Shown: positions 6,002-20,200 of the stretch, one piece after another | How the letters are laid out: the number at the start of each line of letters is the position of its first letter | Numbering within the stretch: position 1 is the first letter of the stretch | From: Inia geoffrensis | Lineage: Eukaryota; Chordata; Mammalia; Artiodactyla; Iniidae | Assembly: GCA_036417435.1 (NCBI GenBank) | Contig: CM070901.1 | Location: forward strand, 63,112,501-63,176,500 | Direction: 5' to 3' | Length of the DNA stretch: 64,000 nucleotides | Translations under genes and position numbers: made by a program | The notes under the pieces: model-generated | Seen by the model: the letters and a program-made list of their open reading frames with translations, nothing else | The model's database searches: none | What the model was told of the DNA's origin: nothing

Positions 6002-9000
6002 ATTTAATTTTTATTTGTTATCACAGCAAATTTGATGACAATGTTTTGTTTGTTCTGGGTGTGCAAGATGTGGTTCTATTACATATAGGCATATTATCTG
6101 TTCACCTTCGGATCTGTTTCCCATGTGGGTTAGGACACAATGTTGAGTAGTCTTCTCTTGGTGTTCCGTAGGTCTTTGGTGCTTATATATTTCACATGTG
6201 TCGGTATACCTCTGTTTCCCGCAATATGCTAATTTATCCAGTCCTCAAACCTTTCCATTTGGTGAACCATACGTTTGTTGATCGAATCTTTGATTGCCTT
6301 TCTCTGTGAAAAATCTTCACTGGTATCAATTCTTAGGTAACACCGTTAAGTGATATCATAGGATATGGGTCCTTCGCTTTCTGACTTACTTCATGTTGTG
6401 ACTACCCCAGACTCATCTGTGCTGCTGCAAACGGCATGGTTTCATTTTTTTCCTTGGCTACTATTCCATCTGTCCATGTACCAGTTCTTCTTTTTCATTC
6501 ATCTTTGGATGGACTTTTCGGTAGCTTCCATGTCTTGCCTATTGTCATACTGTTGCAGGGCAGTTCTGCCTGCCTGTGTCTCTCTAATTGTGTCTTCTTA
6601 GGTCATAGGTGCAGGAGTGTGCCTGCTGAAGCCTATGGTGCCTCAATGGGTACCTGTTAAAGGCAGCTCCATTCTGTTTTCATTAGTGGCTCTTTCCGGT
6701 TTAGTCCCACATAGAGATGAGGGTACATATTTCTCCACAGCCCCTTCAGCATTAACTGTTTGCATAATTTTTGCTGATGGTCATTCTGACCGGTGTGAGC
6801 TGATACGTTTTTGACGATTGGATTTGCATATCTTTAATATTTCCTAATGATGAGCCTTTTCCATGCCTTTTTTGTTGTTGTTGCTGTTCAAAAGAAAACA
6901 ACAACAGTGCGTGTAAAATATACCTCTTCGAATTGTCTTCTTGAAACCTTGCCCTCTTTTGAAACTTTGGGTCGATTTTCGACCCCAGGATTTTTTTGAA
7001 GGCGTGTGTCACTTACAAGTTTGCAATTGTTGTTAGTATTTAGTGACCATTAGCACTGGGTTGAATGCTGCTGTTGTGGGAAACGGCCGCACGGCGGCAG
7101 CGTTTCTCCATTCCCAAACCTTGTTACTAGGGCCGCAGAGCTTTCCTGGAACTCGTGTTCCTAAGTTGTAACTTAGAATGGAATGTGCCAGGAGAAAAAC
7201 GCACAAGTTAATGTCTCAGTACATCTTCTTCATCGTTATACTTTAATTTTTTAATCAGGGTAATGATTAGAATATTATTTGTTCTAGGTGTACACAATCT
7301 GGTTCACTTGTACTATATATATATATATATGTATACATACATATATGTATATATATATACATATATATATATAAACATACGTATGTATTCATGTACAGAT
7401 CCTCTTCCAATATAAATTAATACAGTGTTCAGAGGACCTCCCTTTGTATATGGTCAGTCTTTTATATGTACGTATTTCATATGTATTTGTATTCGTTTGG
7501 CAAGCCTAACCTTAATTTGCCCATTGCTCCCACCTTTCGCTTTAGATAATCATAGTTGTTTTCTAACTGTGTGGCTTTCTCTGTGGAAATAAGTTCATTT
7601 GTACCAGTTGTTAGGTGACACCCAGAAGTGATATCATAAGATATTTGTCTTTTGCTTTCCGACTAAATTTGTGTTCTGTGACTATCTCTCGGATCATGTA
7701 TGGTGCTGCAAAGAGCAGCGTTTCATTGTTTTCCACGGCTGAGATTCCATTGTGTACATGGAGCACTTCTTCTTTGTCCATTCATGTGTTGATGGCCATT
7801 TTGGTTGCTTCCATGTCTTGGCTTTTGTGAATATTGCTGCAGTGCACCTTTGCCAGCCTGTGTCTTCTCGACTCTGGTCTGCTCAGGTGAAAGGCCCAGC
7901 GGCGGGCCTGCTGGATTGAATGGGACCTCAATTTTTACTTTGAAACACAGTTCCTTTGTGTTCTCATTATTGGCTCTTACGACTTTAGACCTCAACAGCA
8001 GCTAGAGGGTACACAGTTCTCCAAAACCTCTTCAGCATTGATTGCAGACTTTTTGATTACGGTCATTCGAGTGGTGTGTGTTGAAGCCATTTCATACATT
8101 AGATTGACATGAGTCTGATAATTCCTGATGTTGAACTTTTATCCATTTCCCTTTTTATTTGTAAAGAGTGTGTAAAACTGACCTCTCGTACGATCTTCTT
8201 GAAAACTTTGACTCTCTTTTAAGTTTTTTGGCCACTCCTTACCTCAGAACATTTTTTTGAGGGCAGGTGTCCTTTACAGCCCTGAGTCCTTGTGAGTATT
8301 AAGTGACCATTAGACGTGGTTTAAAGCCGCTCTTGCGGGAAACGGCTACAAGGCGGCAAAGTTTCTCCATTTACATCTCAGGGCATTTGGGCAACAGAGC
8401 CTTCCTGGAAATCGTGTTAGTAGGCTGTAAATTAGAGTGGAATGTGCCAAGGCAAACGCCTAACAGCTTATATCTCCTTACTTCTTGTCTGTTTTTTAAA
8501 TGAATTTTCCTTTTTCCTCAGAGCAAATTAGATAAAAATGTTGTGTATGTTCTAGGTGTACAGAGTCTGGTTCATTATACCTATGTATCAATCTATTCAT
8601 CTTTGCCTCCTTACCCTAGACGTTATTACAGAATGTTGAGTGGACCTCTCTTGGTATTCCATAGGTCTTTGGTGATTATATATTTCATATGTATTCGTAT
8701 AGGTCTGACACCCCCATATCCTAATTTATCCATTCCTCCCACCTTTCCGTTTGGTTAAACATAATCTTGATTTCTTAATCCATGAGTGTCCTTTTCTTCG
8801 AAATAAGTTCATGGGTGTGATATCTTAGGTAACACGTATAAGTGATATCATAGGATGTCTTTGTTTCGGTTTCTTTCTCCTTCAAGGTGTGTGATTGTCT
8901 CTAGGCCCTTCTATGGTGGTGCAAACAGCACTGTTTCAAGCTTTTCCATGGCTAATATTCCACTGTGTACGTGGACCAGGTTTTCTTGGTGCATTCATCT

Positions 9001-11514
9001 GTTGATGGATATTTTGGTTGCTTCCAAGGCTTGGCTGCGGTCAATATTACTGCAGTGTGGGATTGCCAGCCTGTGTCTTTTGGATTCTGGTCTTCTCAGG
9101 TGATAGGCACAGCAGTGGGTCTACCAGATCATATGGTAACTCAATTTTTACCTTGAAACGCATGTTCTTTCTCTTCTAACGACTGGCTGTTACCAGTTTA
9201 CATCCCACCAGCAGCTACAGGGTACACAGAGTTCTCTACAACCCCTTCAGCGTGCATGGTTTGTGGACTGTTTGGCTGATGATCATTCTGACTGTTGTGA
9301 GGTGAACGTTTTCATAGATTGGATTTGCGTGTCTTTATTAATTTCTGATGTTCAGCATTTTTCCGTGCCCTCTCTTTGGTTAAAGAAAAAACAAGAGAAG
9401 AAAAGACAAAATGTGTGTAAAATATGCCTCTTGAAATTGTCTTCTCAAAAGGTTGCCTCTTTTGAATTTTTTGGTCGATTTTCGACCCCAGAACTTTTTT
9501 TGAGGACAGGTGTGATTTACAGGCCTGCAATTCAGGCGAATTTTAACTGACCATTAGCACTGGGTTTAAGACTGCTGTTGGAGGAAGGCCAAAATGCTGC
9601 AGGATTTCTCCGTTCTCAAACCTGCTTACCAGGTCAACAGAGCCTTCCTGGAAGCTGTGTTCCAAGGTTGGAAGTTCGAATGGCGTGAGCCAGGAAGGAC
9701 CCCCATAATTTTATGCCCCATTATTTCTTGTTTGTTTTTTTCATATAATTTTAATCTTTTATGACAGCAAATTTGATTGTCATGTTTGCTTTGTTCTAGG
9801 TATGCAAGATGTGTTTCTTTTTTACACCGAGACATACATGTATTCATCTTGGGATCCATTTGCCATGGAGGTTATGACACAGTGTTGAGTAGTCTTCTCT
9901 TGCAATTCTGTAGGTCTTTGGTGATTATATATTTCACGTGCGTTTGTATATCTCTGTCAACCCCAATATCCTAATATATCCAATCTTTACAACTTTCCAA
10001 TTGGTGAACCATAAGTTTGTTTAATACATCTGTGATTCCTGTTACCTGTGGAAATATCTTCATTGGTATCCATTTCTAGGTAACACCTATAATTGATATG
10101 ATAGGATATGTGTCTTTCGCTTTGTGACTTACTTCAAGTTGCGTGATTACGTCCAGAGTCATCTAGGGTTCTGCAAACGGCATTGTTTCATGTTTTCTCC
10201 GTGGCTCCTATTCCATCTGTACACGTGCCATTTCTTCTTAGTCCATTCGTCTCTTGATGGACGTTTTGGTTGTTTCCATGTCTTGGAGATTGTAATACTG
10301 CTACAGAGCAGTTTTGCCTGAATGTGTCATTCTGTTGGTCTTCCTAGGTTATAGGCCAAGGAGTGGGCCTGCGGGATCATACGGTATCGCAGTGTTTACC
10401 TTTTAAAGGCTGCTCCGTTCTATTTTCATTAGTGGCACTTACCAGTTGACGAGCCACTTAAAGGTGAGAGTGCATTTCCTCACAACCTCTTCAGCATTTA
10501 TTCTTTGTATTTCTTTGCTGAGGGTCATTCTGACTGGTGTGAGCTGATACCCTTTTGGGGCTGGATTTGCATATATCTAATACTTCCTTCTCTTGAGCTT
10601 CTAGCCATGCATATTTTATTGTTTTCTTAAAGAGTGAGTACAGCTTCCCTCTTCACATAGTTTCTTGAAGTATGCGGCATATTTTGAATTTATTTTGCCA
10701 TGACCACGCTCAACACATTTTGTGGGCAGGTGTCATTTATAGTCCTGCAGTCCTTGTGAATATGAAGTGACCTTCAGCACAGGTTGTCAAACTGCTGTTG
10801 CGGCAAACGGCCACAGGGCGGCAGCATTTCTACATTCCCTACTCTGGTTACTAGGGAAACAGTACCTTTGGGGAAGTAGTGTTCCTTTGTTGTAAATTAG
10901 AGTGGAATGTGCCCGGATACACACACAAAGCTACTGTCTCCTTAGTTATGTTTGTGTTTTATATTGAATGTATAGTTTTCTTCGGAGTAATACTCCATTG
11001 TGCACACGGACCACTTCTGTATCGTGCATTCATCGGTTGATGGACATTTTGGTTGTTCCAAGTCTTGGCTAGGGTAAATAGTGCTGCAGTGTAGGATTGT
11101 CAGCCTGTGTCTTTTTGATTCTGCTCTTCTCAGGTGATAGAGCCAGTAGTGAGCTACCAGATCATATGGTAGCTCAATTTTTACCCTTAAACGCACCTCC
11201 TTTATGTTCTCACTACTGGCTGCTACTATTTGACTTCCCACCAGCAGCTAGAGGGTACACAGTCCTCGGAAACCCCTTGAGCATTTATTGTGTAGAGATT
11301 GTTTTGCTGATGATCATTCTGTTGTCAGGTAAACGTTTGTGTAGATTGAATTTGCATGTGTTTCGTAATTTCTGGTGTCGAGCGTCTTCCTTTTTTGTGA
11401 AACCAAAAAACATCATAAAGAAAAAAATGTGGCTTAAATATACTCTTGAAACTGTCTTCTTGAAAGGTTGCCCTGTTTTGAATTTTTTCGTCGATATTCG
11501 AACCCAGGATTTTT
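5758..11514 (+). repeat. HOR copy 2 (5757 bp)
   Basis: Monomers start at 5758, 6996, 8257, 9500 and 10720. It has the A haplotype: gcaagcctaacc and tttcgctttag in M2, ctacaacccc and gcgtgcatgg in M3, ttctattttc in M4. Private variants include tctcagggc at 8380 and ggtatgcaag at 9802. The variant ttctcaaaagg at 9447 is shared only with copy 11, which links the two copies across more than 50 kb. Confidence 0.95.
7314..7373 (+). repeat. TA microsatellite, copy 2 (60 bp)
   Basis: Same form as copy 1, followed by aaacatacgtatg. Confidence 0.9.
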
Positions 11515-14500
11515 TTGAGGGCAGGTGTCATTTACAGAGGTGCAATTCTTGTGGGTGTTAAGTGACCCTGAGCACTTTGTTTAAAGGTGCTTTTGCAGGA
11601 GACAGTCACAAGGCTGCGGCATTTCTCCATTCCCAAATCTGGTTACGAGGGCAAAAGAACCTTCCTAGGTATAATATTCCAACTTGTAAGTTAGAATGGA
11701 ATGGTCCAGGAGAAACCCCCATGAGTTTATGTCTCATTACTTCATGTTGGTTTTCTTAATTTAATTTTTATTTGTTATCACAGCAAATTTGATGACAATG
11801 TTTTGTTTGTTCTGGGTGTGCAAGATGTGGTTCTATTACATATAGGCATATTATCTGTTCACCTTCGGATCTGTTTCCCATGTGGGTTAGGACACAATGT
11901 TGAGTAGTCTTCTCTTGGTGTTCCGTAGGTCTTTGGTGCTTATATATTTCACATGTGTCGGTATACCTCTGTTTCCCGCAATATGCTAATTTATCCAGTC
12001 CTCAAACCTTTCCATTTGGTGAACCATACGTTTGTTGATCGAATCTTTGATTGCCTTTCTCTGTGAAAAATCTTCACTGGTATCAATTCTTAGGTAACAC
12101 CGTTAAGTGATATCATAGGATATGGGTCCTTCGCTTTCTGACTTACTTCATGTTGTGACTACCCCAGACTCATCTGTGCTGCTGCAAACGGCATGGTTTC
12201 ATTTTTTTCCTTGGCTACTATTCCATCTGTCCATGTACCAGTTCTTCTTTTTCATTCATCTTTGGATGGACTTTTCGGTAGCTTCCATGTCTTGCCTATT
12301 GTCATACTGTTGCAGGGCAGTTCTGCCTGCCTGTGTCTCTCTAATTGTGTCTTCTTAGGTCATAGGTGCAGGAGTGTGCCTGCTGAAGCCTATGGTGCCT
12401 CAATGGGTACCTGTTAAAGGCAGCTCCATTCTGTTTTCATTAGTGGCTCTTTCCGGTTTAGTCCCACATAGAGATGAGGGTACATATTTCTCCACAGCCC
12501 CTTCAGCATTAACTGTTTGCATAATTTTTGCTGATGGTCATTCTGACCGGTGTGAGCTGATACGTTTTTGACGATTGGATTTGCATATCTTTAATATTTC
12601 CTAATGATGAGCCTTTTCCATGCCTTTTTTGTTGTTGTTGCTGTTCAAAAGAAAACAACAACAGTGCGTGTAAAATATACCTCTTCGAATTGTCTTCTTG
12701 AAACCTTGCCCTCTTTTGAAACTTTGGGTCGATTTTCGACCCCAGGATTTTTTTGAAGGCGTGTGTCACTTACAAGTTTGCAATTGTTGTTAGTATTTAG
12801 TGACCATTAGCACTGGGTTGAATGCTGCTGTTGTGGGAAACGGCCGCACGGCGGCAGCGTTTCTCCATTCCCAAACCTTGTTACTAGGGCCGCAGAGCTT
12901 TCCTGGAACTCGTGTTCCTAAGTTGTAACTTAGAATGGAATGTGCCAGGAGAAAAACGCACAAGTTAATGTCTCAGTACATCTTCTTCATCGTTATACTT
13001 TAATTTTTTAATCAGGGTAATGATTAGAATATTATTTGTTCTAGGTGTACACAATCTGGTTCACTTGTACTATATATATATATATATGTATACATACATA
13101 TATGTATATATATATACATATATATATATAAACATACGTATGTATTCATGTACAGATCCTCTTCCAATATAAATTAATACAGTGTTCAGAGGACCTCCCT
13201 TTGTATATGGTCAGTCTTTTATATGTACGTATTTCATATGTATTTGTATTCGTTTGGCAAGCCTAACCTTAATTTGCCCATTGCTCCCACCTTTCGCTTT
13301 AGATAATCATAGTTGTTTTCTAACTGTGTGGCTTTCTCTGTGGAAATAAGTTCATTTGTACCAGTTGTTAGGTGACACCCAGAAGTGATATCATAAGATA
13401 TTTGTCTTTTGCTTTCCGACTAAATTTGTGTTCTGTGACTATCTCTCGGATCATGTATGGTGCTGCAAAGAGCAGCGTTTCATTGTTTTCCACGGCTGAG
13501 ATTCCATTGTGTACATGGAGCACTTCTTCTTTGTCCATTCATGTGTTGATGGCCATTTTGGTTGCTTCCATGTCTTGGCTTTTGTGAATATTGCTGCAGT
13601 GCACCTTTGCCAGCCTGTGTCTTCTCGACTCTGGTCTGCTCAGGTGAAAGGCCCAGCGGCGGGCCTGCTGGATTGAATGGGACCTCAATTTTTACTTTGA
13701 AACACAGTTCCTTTGTGTTCTCATTATTGGCTCTTACGACTTTAGACCTCAACAGCAGCTAGAGGGTACACAGTTCTCCAAAACCTCTTCAGCATTGATT
13801 GCAGACTTTTTGATTACGGTCATTCGAGTGGTGTGTGTTGAAGCCATTTCATACATTAGATTGACATGAGTCTGATAATTCCTGATGTTGAACTTTTATC
13901 CATTTCCCTTTTTATTTGTAAAGAGTGTGTAAAACTGACCTCTCGTACGATCTTCTTGAAAACTTTGACTCTCTTTTAAGTTTTTTGGCCACTCCTTACC
14001 TCAGAACATTTTTTTGAGGGCAGGTGTCCTTTACAGCCCTGAGTCCTTGTGAGTATTAAGTGACCATTAGACGTGGTTTAAAGCCGCTCTTGCGGGAAAC
14101 GGCTACAAGGCGGCAAAGTTTCTCCATTTACATCTCGGGGCATTTGGGCAACAGAGCCTTCCTGGAAATCGTGTTAGTAGGCTGTAAATTAGAGTGGAAT
14201 GTGCCAAGGCAAACGCCTAACAGCTTATATCTCCTTACTTCTTGTCTGTTTTTTAAATGAATTTTCCTTTTTCCTCAGAGCAAATTAGATAAAAATGTTG
14301 TGTATGTTCTAGGTGTACAGAGTCTGGTTCATTATACCTATGTATCAATCTATTCATCTTTGCCTCCTTACCCTAGACGTTATTACAGAATGTTGAGTGG
14401 ACCTCTCTTGGTATTCCATAGGTCTTTGGTGATTATATATTTCATATGTATTCGTATAGGTCTGACACCCCCATATCCTAATTTATCCATTCCTCCCACC

Positions 14501-17271
14501 TTTCCGTTTGGTTAAACATAATCTTGATTTCTTAATCCATGAGTGTCCTTTTCTTCGAAATAAGTTCATGGGTGTGATATCTTAGGTAACACGTATAAGT
14601 GATATCATAGGATGTCTTTGTTTCGGTTTCTTTCTCCTTCAAGGTGTGTGATTGTCTCTAGGCCCTTCTATGGTGGTGCAAACAGCACTGTTTCAAGCTT
14701 TTCCATGGCTAATATTCCACTGTGTACGTGGACCAGGTTTTCTTGGTGCATTCATCTGTTGATGGATATTTTGGTTGCTTCCAAGGCTTGGCTGCGGTCA
14801 ATATTACTGCAGTGTGGGATTGCCAGCCTGTGTCTTTTGGATTCTGGTCTTCTCAGGTGATAGGCACAGCAGTGGGTCTACCAGATCATATGGTAACTCA
14901 ATTTTTACCTTGAAACGCATGTTCTTTCTCTTCTAACGACTGGCTGTTACCAGTTTACATCCCACCAGCAGCTACAGGGTACACAGAGTTCTCTACAACC
15001 CCTTCAGCGTGCATGGTTTGTGGACTGTTTGGCTGATGATCATTCTGACTGTTGTGAGGTGAACGTTTTCATAGATTGGATTTGCGTGTCTTTATTAATT
15101 TCTGATGTTCAGCATTTTTCCGTGCCCTCTCTTTGGTTAAAGAAAAAACAAGAGAAGAAAAGACAAAATGTGTGTAAAATATGCCTCTTGAAATTGTCTT
15201 CTCGAAAGGTTGCCTCTTTTGAATTTTTTGGTCGATTTTCGACCCCAGAACTTTTTTTGAGGACAGGTGTGATTTACAGGCCTGCAATTCAGGCGAATTT
15301 TAACTGACCATTAGCACTGGGTTTAAGACTGCTGTTGGAGGAAGGCCAAAATGCTGCAGGATTTCTCCGTTCTCAAACCTGCTTACCAGGTCAACAGAGC
15401 CTTCCTGGAAGCTGTGTTCCAAGGTTGGAAGTTCGAATGGCGTGAGCCAGGAAGGACCCCCATAATTTTATGCCCCATTATTTCTTGTTTGTTTTTTTCA
15501 TATAATTTTAATCTTTTATGACAGCAAATTTGATTGTCATGTTTGCTTTGTTCTAGGTGTGCAAGATGTGTTTCTTTTTTACACCGAGACATACATGTAT
15601 TCATCTTGGGATCCATTTGCCATGGAGGTTATGACACAGTGTTGAGTAGTCTTCTCTTGCAATTCTGTAGGTCTTTGGTGATTATATATTTCACGTGCGT
15701 TTGTATATCTCTGTCAACCCCAATATCCTAATATATCCAATCTTTACAACTTTCCAATTGGTGAACCATAAGTTTGTTTAATACATCTGTGATTCCTGTT
15801 ACCTGTGGAAATATCTTCATTGGTATCCATTTCTAGGTAACACCTATAATTGATATGATAGGATATGTGTCTTTCGCTTTGTGACTTACTTCAAGTTGCG
15901 TGATTACGTCCAGAGTCATCTAGGGTTCTGCAAACGGCATTGTTTCATGTTTTCTCCGTGGCTCCTATTCCATCTGTACACGTGCCATTTCTTCTTAGTC
16001 CATTCGTCTCTTGATGGACGTTTTGGTTGTTTCCATGTCTTGGAGATTGTAATACTGCTACAGAGCAGTTTTGCCTGAATGTGTCATTCTGTTGGTCTTC
16101 CTAGGTTATAGGCCAAGGAGTGGGCCTGCGGGATCATACGGTATCGCAGTGTTTACCTTTTAAAGGCTGCTCCGTTCTATTTTCATTAGTGGCACTTACC
16201 AGTTGACGAGCCACTTAAAGGTGAGAGTGCATTTCCTCACAACCTCTTCAGCATTTATTCTTTGTATTTCTTTGCTGAGGGTCATTCTGACTGGTGTGAG
16301 CTGATACCCTTTTGGGGCTGGATTTGCATATATCTAATACTTCCTTCTCTTGAGCTTCTAGCCATGCATATTTTATTGTTTTCTTAAAGAGTGAGTACAG
16401 CTTCCCTCTTCACATAGTTTCTTGACGTATGCGGCATATTTTGAATTTATTTTGCCATGACCACGCTCAACACATTTTGTGGGCAGGTGTCATTTATAGT
16501 CCTGCAGTCCTTGTGAATATGAAGTGACCTTCAGCACAGGTTGTCAAACTGCTGTTGCGGCAAACGGCCACAGGGCGGCAGCATTTCTACATTCCCTACT
16601 CTGGTTACTAGGGAAACAGTACCTTTGGGGAAGTAGTGTTCCTTTGTTGTAAATTAGAGTGGAATGTGCCCGGATACACACACAAAGCTACTGTCTCCTT
16701 AGTTATGTTTGTGTTTTATATTGAATGTATAGTTTTCTTCGGAGTAATACTCCATTGTGCACACGGACCACGTCTGTATCGTGCATTCATCGGTTGATGG
16801 ACATTTTGGTTGTTCCAAGTCTTGGCTAGGGTAAATAGTGCTGCAGTGTAGGATTGTCAGCCTGTGTCTTTTTGATTCTGCTCTTCTCAGGTGATAGAGC
16901 CAGTAGTGAGCTACCAGATCATATGGTAGCTCAATTTTTACCCTTAAACGCACCTCCTTTATGTTCTCACTACTGGCTGCTACTATTTGACTTCCCACCA
17001 GCAGCTAGAGGGTACACAGTCCTCTGAAACCCCTTGAGCATTTATTGTGTAGAGATTGTTTTGCTGATGATCATTCTGTTGTCAGGTAAACGTTTGTGTA
17101 GATTGAATTTGCATGTGTTTCGTAATTTCTGGTGTCGAGCGTCTTCCTTTTTTGTGAAACCAAAAAACATCATAAAGAAAAAAATGTGGCTTAAATATAC
17201 TCTTGAAACTGTCTTCTTGAAAGGTTGCCCTGTTTTGAATTTTTTCGTCGATATTCGAACCCAGGATTTTT
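11515..17271 (+). repeat. HOR copy 3 (5757 bp)
   Basis: Monomers start at 11515, 12753, 14014, 15257 and 16477. It has the A haplotype and is nearly the same as copy 4. Both have aatggtccagg in M1 (t at 11705), accacgtctg in M5, and cctctgaaacc in M5, which places a stop codon in the forward reading frame that is open in copies 1 and 2. The one private variant I noticed is cttgacgtat at 16426. Confidence 0.95.
13071..13130 (+). repeat. TA microsatellite, copy 3 (60 bp)
   Basis: Same form as copies 1 and 2. Confidence 0.9.
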
Positions 17272-20200
17272 TTGAGGGCAGGTGTCATTTACAGAGGTGC
17301 AATTCTTGTGGGTGTTAAGTGACCCTGAGCACTTTGTTTAAAGGTGCTTTTGCAGGAGACAGTCACAAGGCTGCGGCATTTCTCCATTCCCAAATCTGGT
17401 TACGAGGGCAAAAGAACCTTCCTAGGTATAATATTCCAACTTGTAAGTTAGAATGGAATGGTCCAGGAGAAACCCCCATGAGTTTATGTCTCATTACTTC
17501 ATGTTGGTTTTCTTAATTTAATTTTTATTTGTTATCACAGCAAATTTGATGACAATGTTTTGTTTGTTCTGGGTGTGCAAGATGTGGTTCTATTACATAT
17601 AGGCATATTATCTGTTCACCTTCGGATCTGTTTCCCATGTGGGTTAGGACACAATGTTGAGTAGTCTTCTCTTGGTGTTCCGTAGGTCTTTGGTGCTTAT
17701 ATATTTCACATGTGTCGGTATACCTCTGTTTCCCGCAATATGCTAATTTATCCAGTCCTCAAACCTTTCCATTTGGTGAACCATACGTTTGTTGATCGAA
17801 TCTTTGATTGCCTTTCTCTGTGAAAAATCTTCACTGGTATCAATTCTTAGGTAACACCGTTAAGTGATATCATAGGATATGGGTCCTTCGCTTTCTGACT
17901 TACTTCATGTTGTGACTACCCCAGACTCATCTGTGCTGCTGCAAACGGCATGGTTTCATTTTTTTCCTTGGCTACTATTCCATCTGTCCATGTACCAGTT
18001 CTTCTTTTTCATTCATCTTTGGATGGACTTTTCGGTAGCTTCCATGTCTTGCCTATTGTCATACTGTTGCAGGGCAGTTCTGCCTGCCTGTGTCTCTCTA
18101 ATTGTGTCTTCTTAGGTCATAGGTGCAGGAGTGTGCCTGCTGAAGCCTATGGTGCCTCAATGGGTACCTGTTAAAGGCAGCTCCATTCTGTTTTCATTAG
18201 TGGCTCTTTCCGGTTTAGTCCCACATAGAGATGAGGGTACATATTTCTCCACAGCCCCTTCAGCATTAACTGTTTGCATAATTTTTGCTGATGGTCATTC
18301 TGACCGGTGTGAGCTGATACGTTTTTGACGATTGGATTTGCATATCTTTAATATTTCCTAATGATGAGCCTTTTCCATGCCTTTTTTGTTGTTGTTGCTG
18401 TTCAAAAGAAAACAACAACAGTGCGTGTAAAATATACCTCTTCGAATTGTCTTCTTGAAACCTTGCCCTCTTTTGAAACTTTGGGTCGATTTTCGACCCC
18501 AGGATTTTTTTGAAGGCGTGTGTCACTTACAAGTTTGCAATTGTTGTTAGTATTTAGTGACCATTAGCACTGGGTTGAATGCTGCTGTTGTGGGAAACGG
18601 CCGCACGGCGGCAGCGTTTCTCCATTCCCAAACCTTGTTACTAGGGCCGCAGAGCTTTCCTGGAACTCGTGTTCCTAAGTTGTAACTTAGAATGGAATGT
18701 GCCAGGAGAAAAACGCACAAGTTAATGTCTCAGTACATCTTCTTCATCGTTATACTTTAATTTTTTAATCAGGGTAATGATTAGAATATTATTTGTTCTA
18801 GGTGTACACAATCTGGTTCACTTGTACTATATATATATATATATGTATACATACATATATGTATATATATATACATATATATATATAAACATACGTATGT
18901 ATTCATGTACAGATCCTCTTCCAATATAAATTAATACAGTGTTCAGAGGACCTCCCTTTGTATATGGTCAGTCTTTTATATGTACGTATTTCATATGTAT
19001 TTGTATTCGTTTGGCAAGCCTAACCTTAATTTGCCCATTGCTCCCACCTTTCGCTTTAGATAATCATAGTTGTTTTCTAACTGTGTGGCTTTCTCTGTGG
19101 AAATAAGTTCATTTGTACCAGTTGTTAGGTGACACCCAGAAGTGATATCATAAGATATTTGTCTTTTGCTTTCCGACTAAATTTGTGTTCTGTGACTATC
19201 TCTCGGATCATGTATGGTGCTGCAAAGAGCAGCGTTTCATTGTTTTCCACGGCTGAGATTCCATTGTGTACATGGAGCACTTCTTCTTTGTCCATTCATG
19301 TGTTGATGGCCATTTTGGTTGCTTCCATGTCTTGGCTTTTGTGAATATTGCTGCAGTGCACCTTTGCCAGCCTGTGTCTTCTCGACTCTGGTCTGCTCAG
19401 GTGAAAGGCCCAGCGGCGGGCCTGCTGGATTGAATGGGACCTCAATTTTTACTTTGAAACACAGTTCCTTTGTGTTCTCATTATTGGCTCTTACGACTTT
19501 AGACCTCAACAGCAGCTAGAGGGTACACAGTTCTCCAAAACCTCTTCAGCATTGATTGCAGACTTTTTGATTACGGTCATTCGAGTGGTGTGTGTTGAAG
19601 CCATTTCATACATTAGATTGACATGAGTCTGATAATTCCTGATGTTGAACTTTTATCCATTTCCCTTTTTATTTGTAAAGAGTGTGTAAAACTGACCTCT
19701 CGTACGATCTTCTTGAAAACTTTGACTCTCTTTTAAGTTTTTTGGCCACTCCTTACCTCAGAACATTTTTTTGAGGGCAGGTGTCCTTTACAGCCCTGAG
19801 TCCTTGTGAGTATTAAGTGACCATTAGACGTGGTTTAAAGCCGCTCTTGCGGGAAACGGCTACAAGGCGGCAAAGTTTCTCCATTTACATCTCGGGGCAT
19901 TTGGGCAACAGAGCCTTCCTGGAAATCGTGTTAGTAGGCTGTAAATTAGAGTGGAATGTGCCAAGGCAAACGCCTAACAGCTTATATCTCCTTACTTCTT
20001 GTCTGTTTTTTAAATGAATTTTCCTTTTTCCTCAGAGCAAATTAGATAAAAATGTTGTGTATGTTCTAGGTGTACAGAGTCTGGTTCATTATACCTATGT
20101 ATCAATCTATTCATCTTTGCCTCCTTACCCTAGACGTTATTACAGAATGTTGAGTGGACCTCTCTTGGTATTCCATAGGTCTTTGGTGATTATATATTTC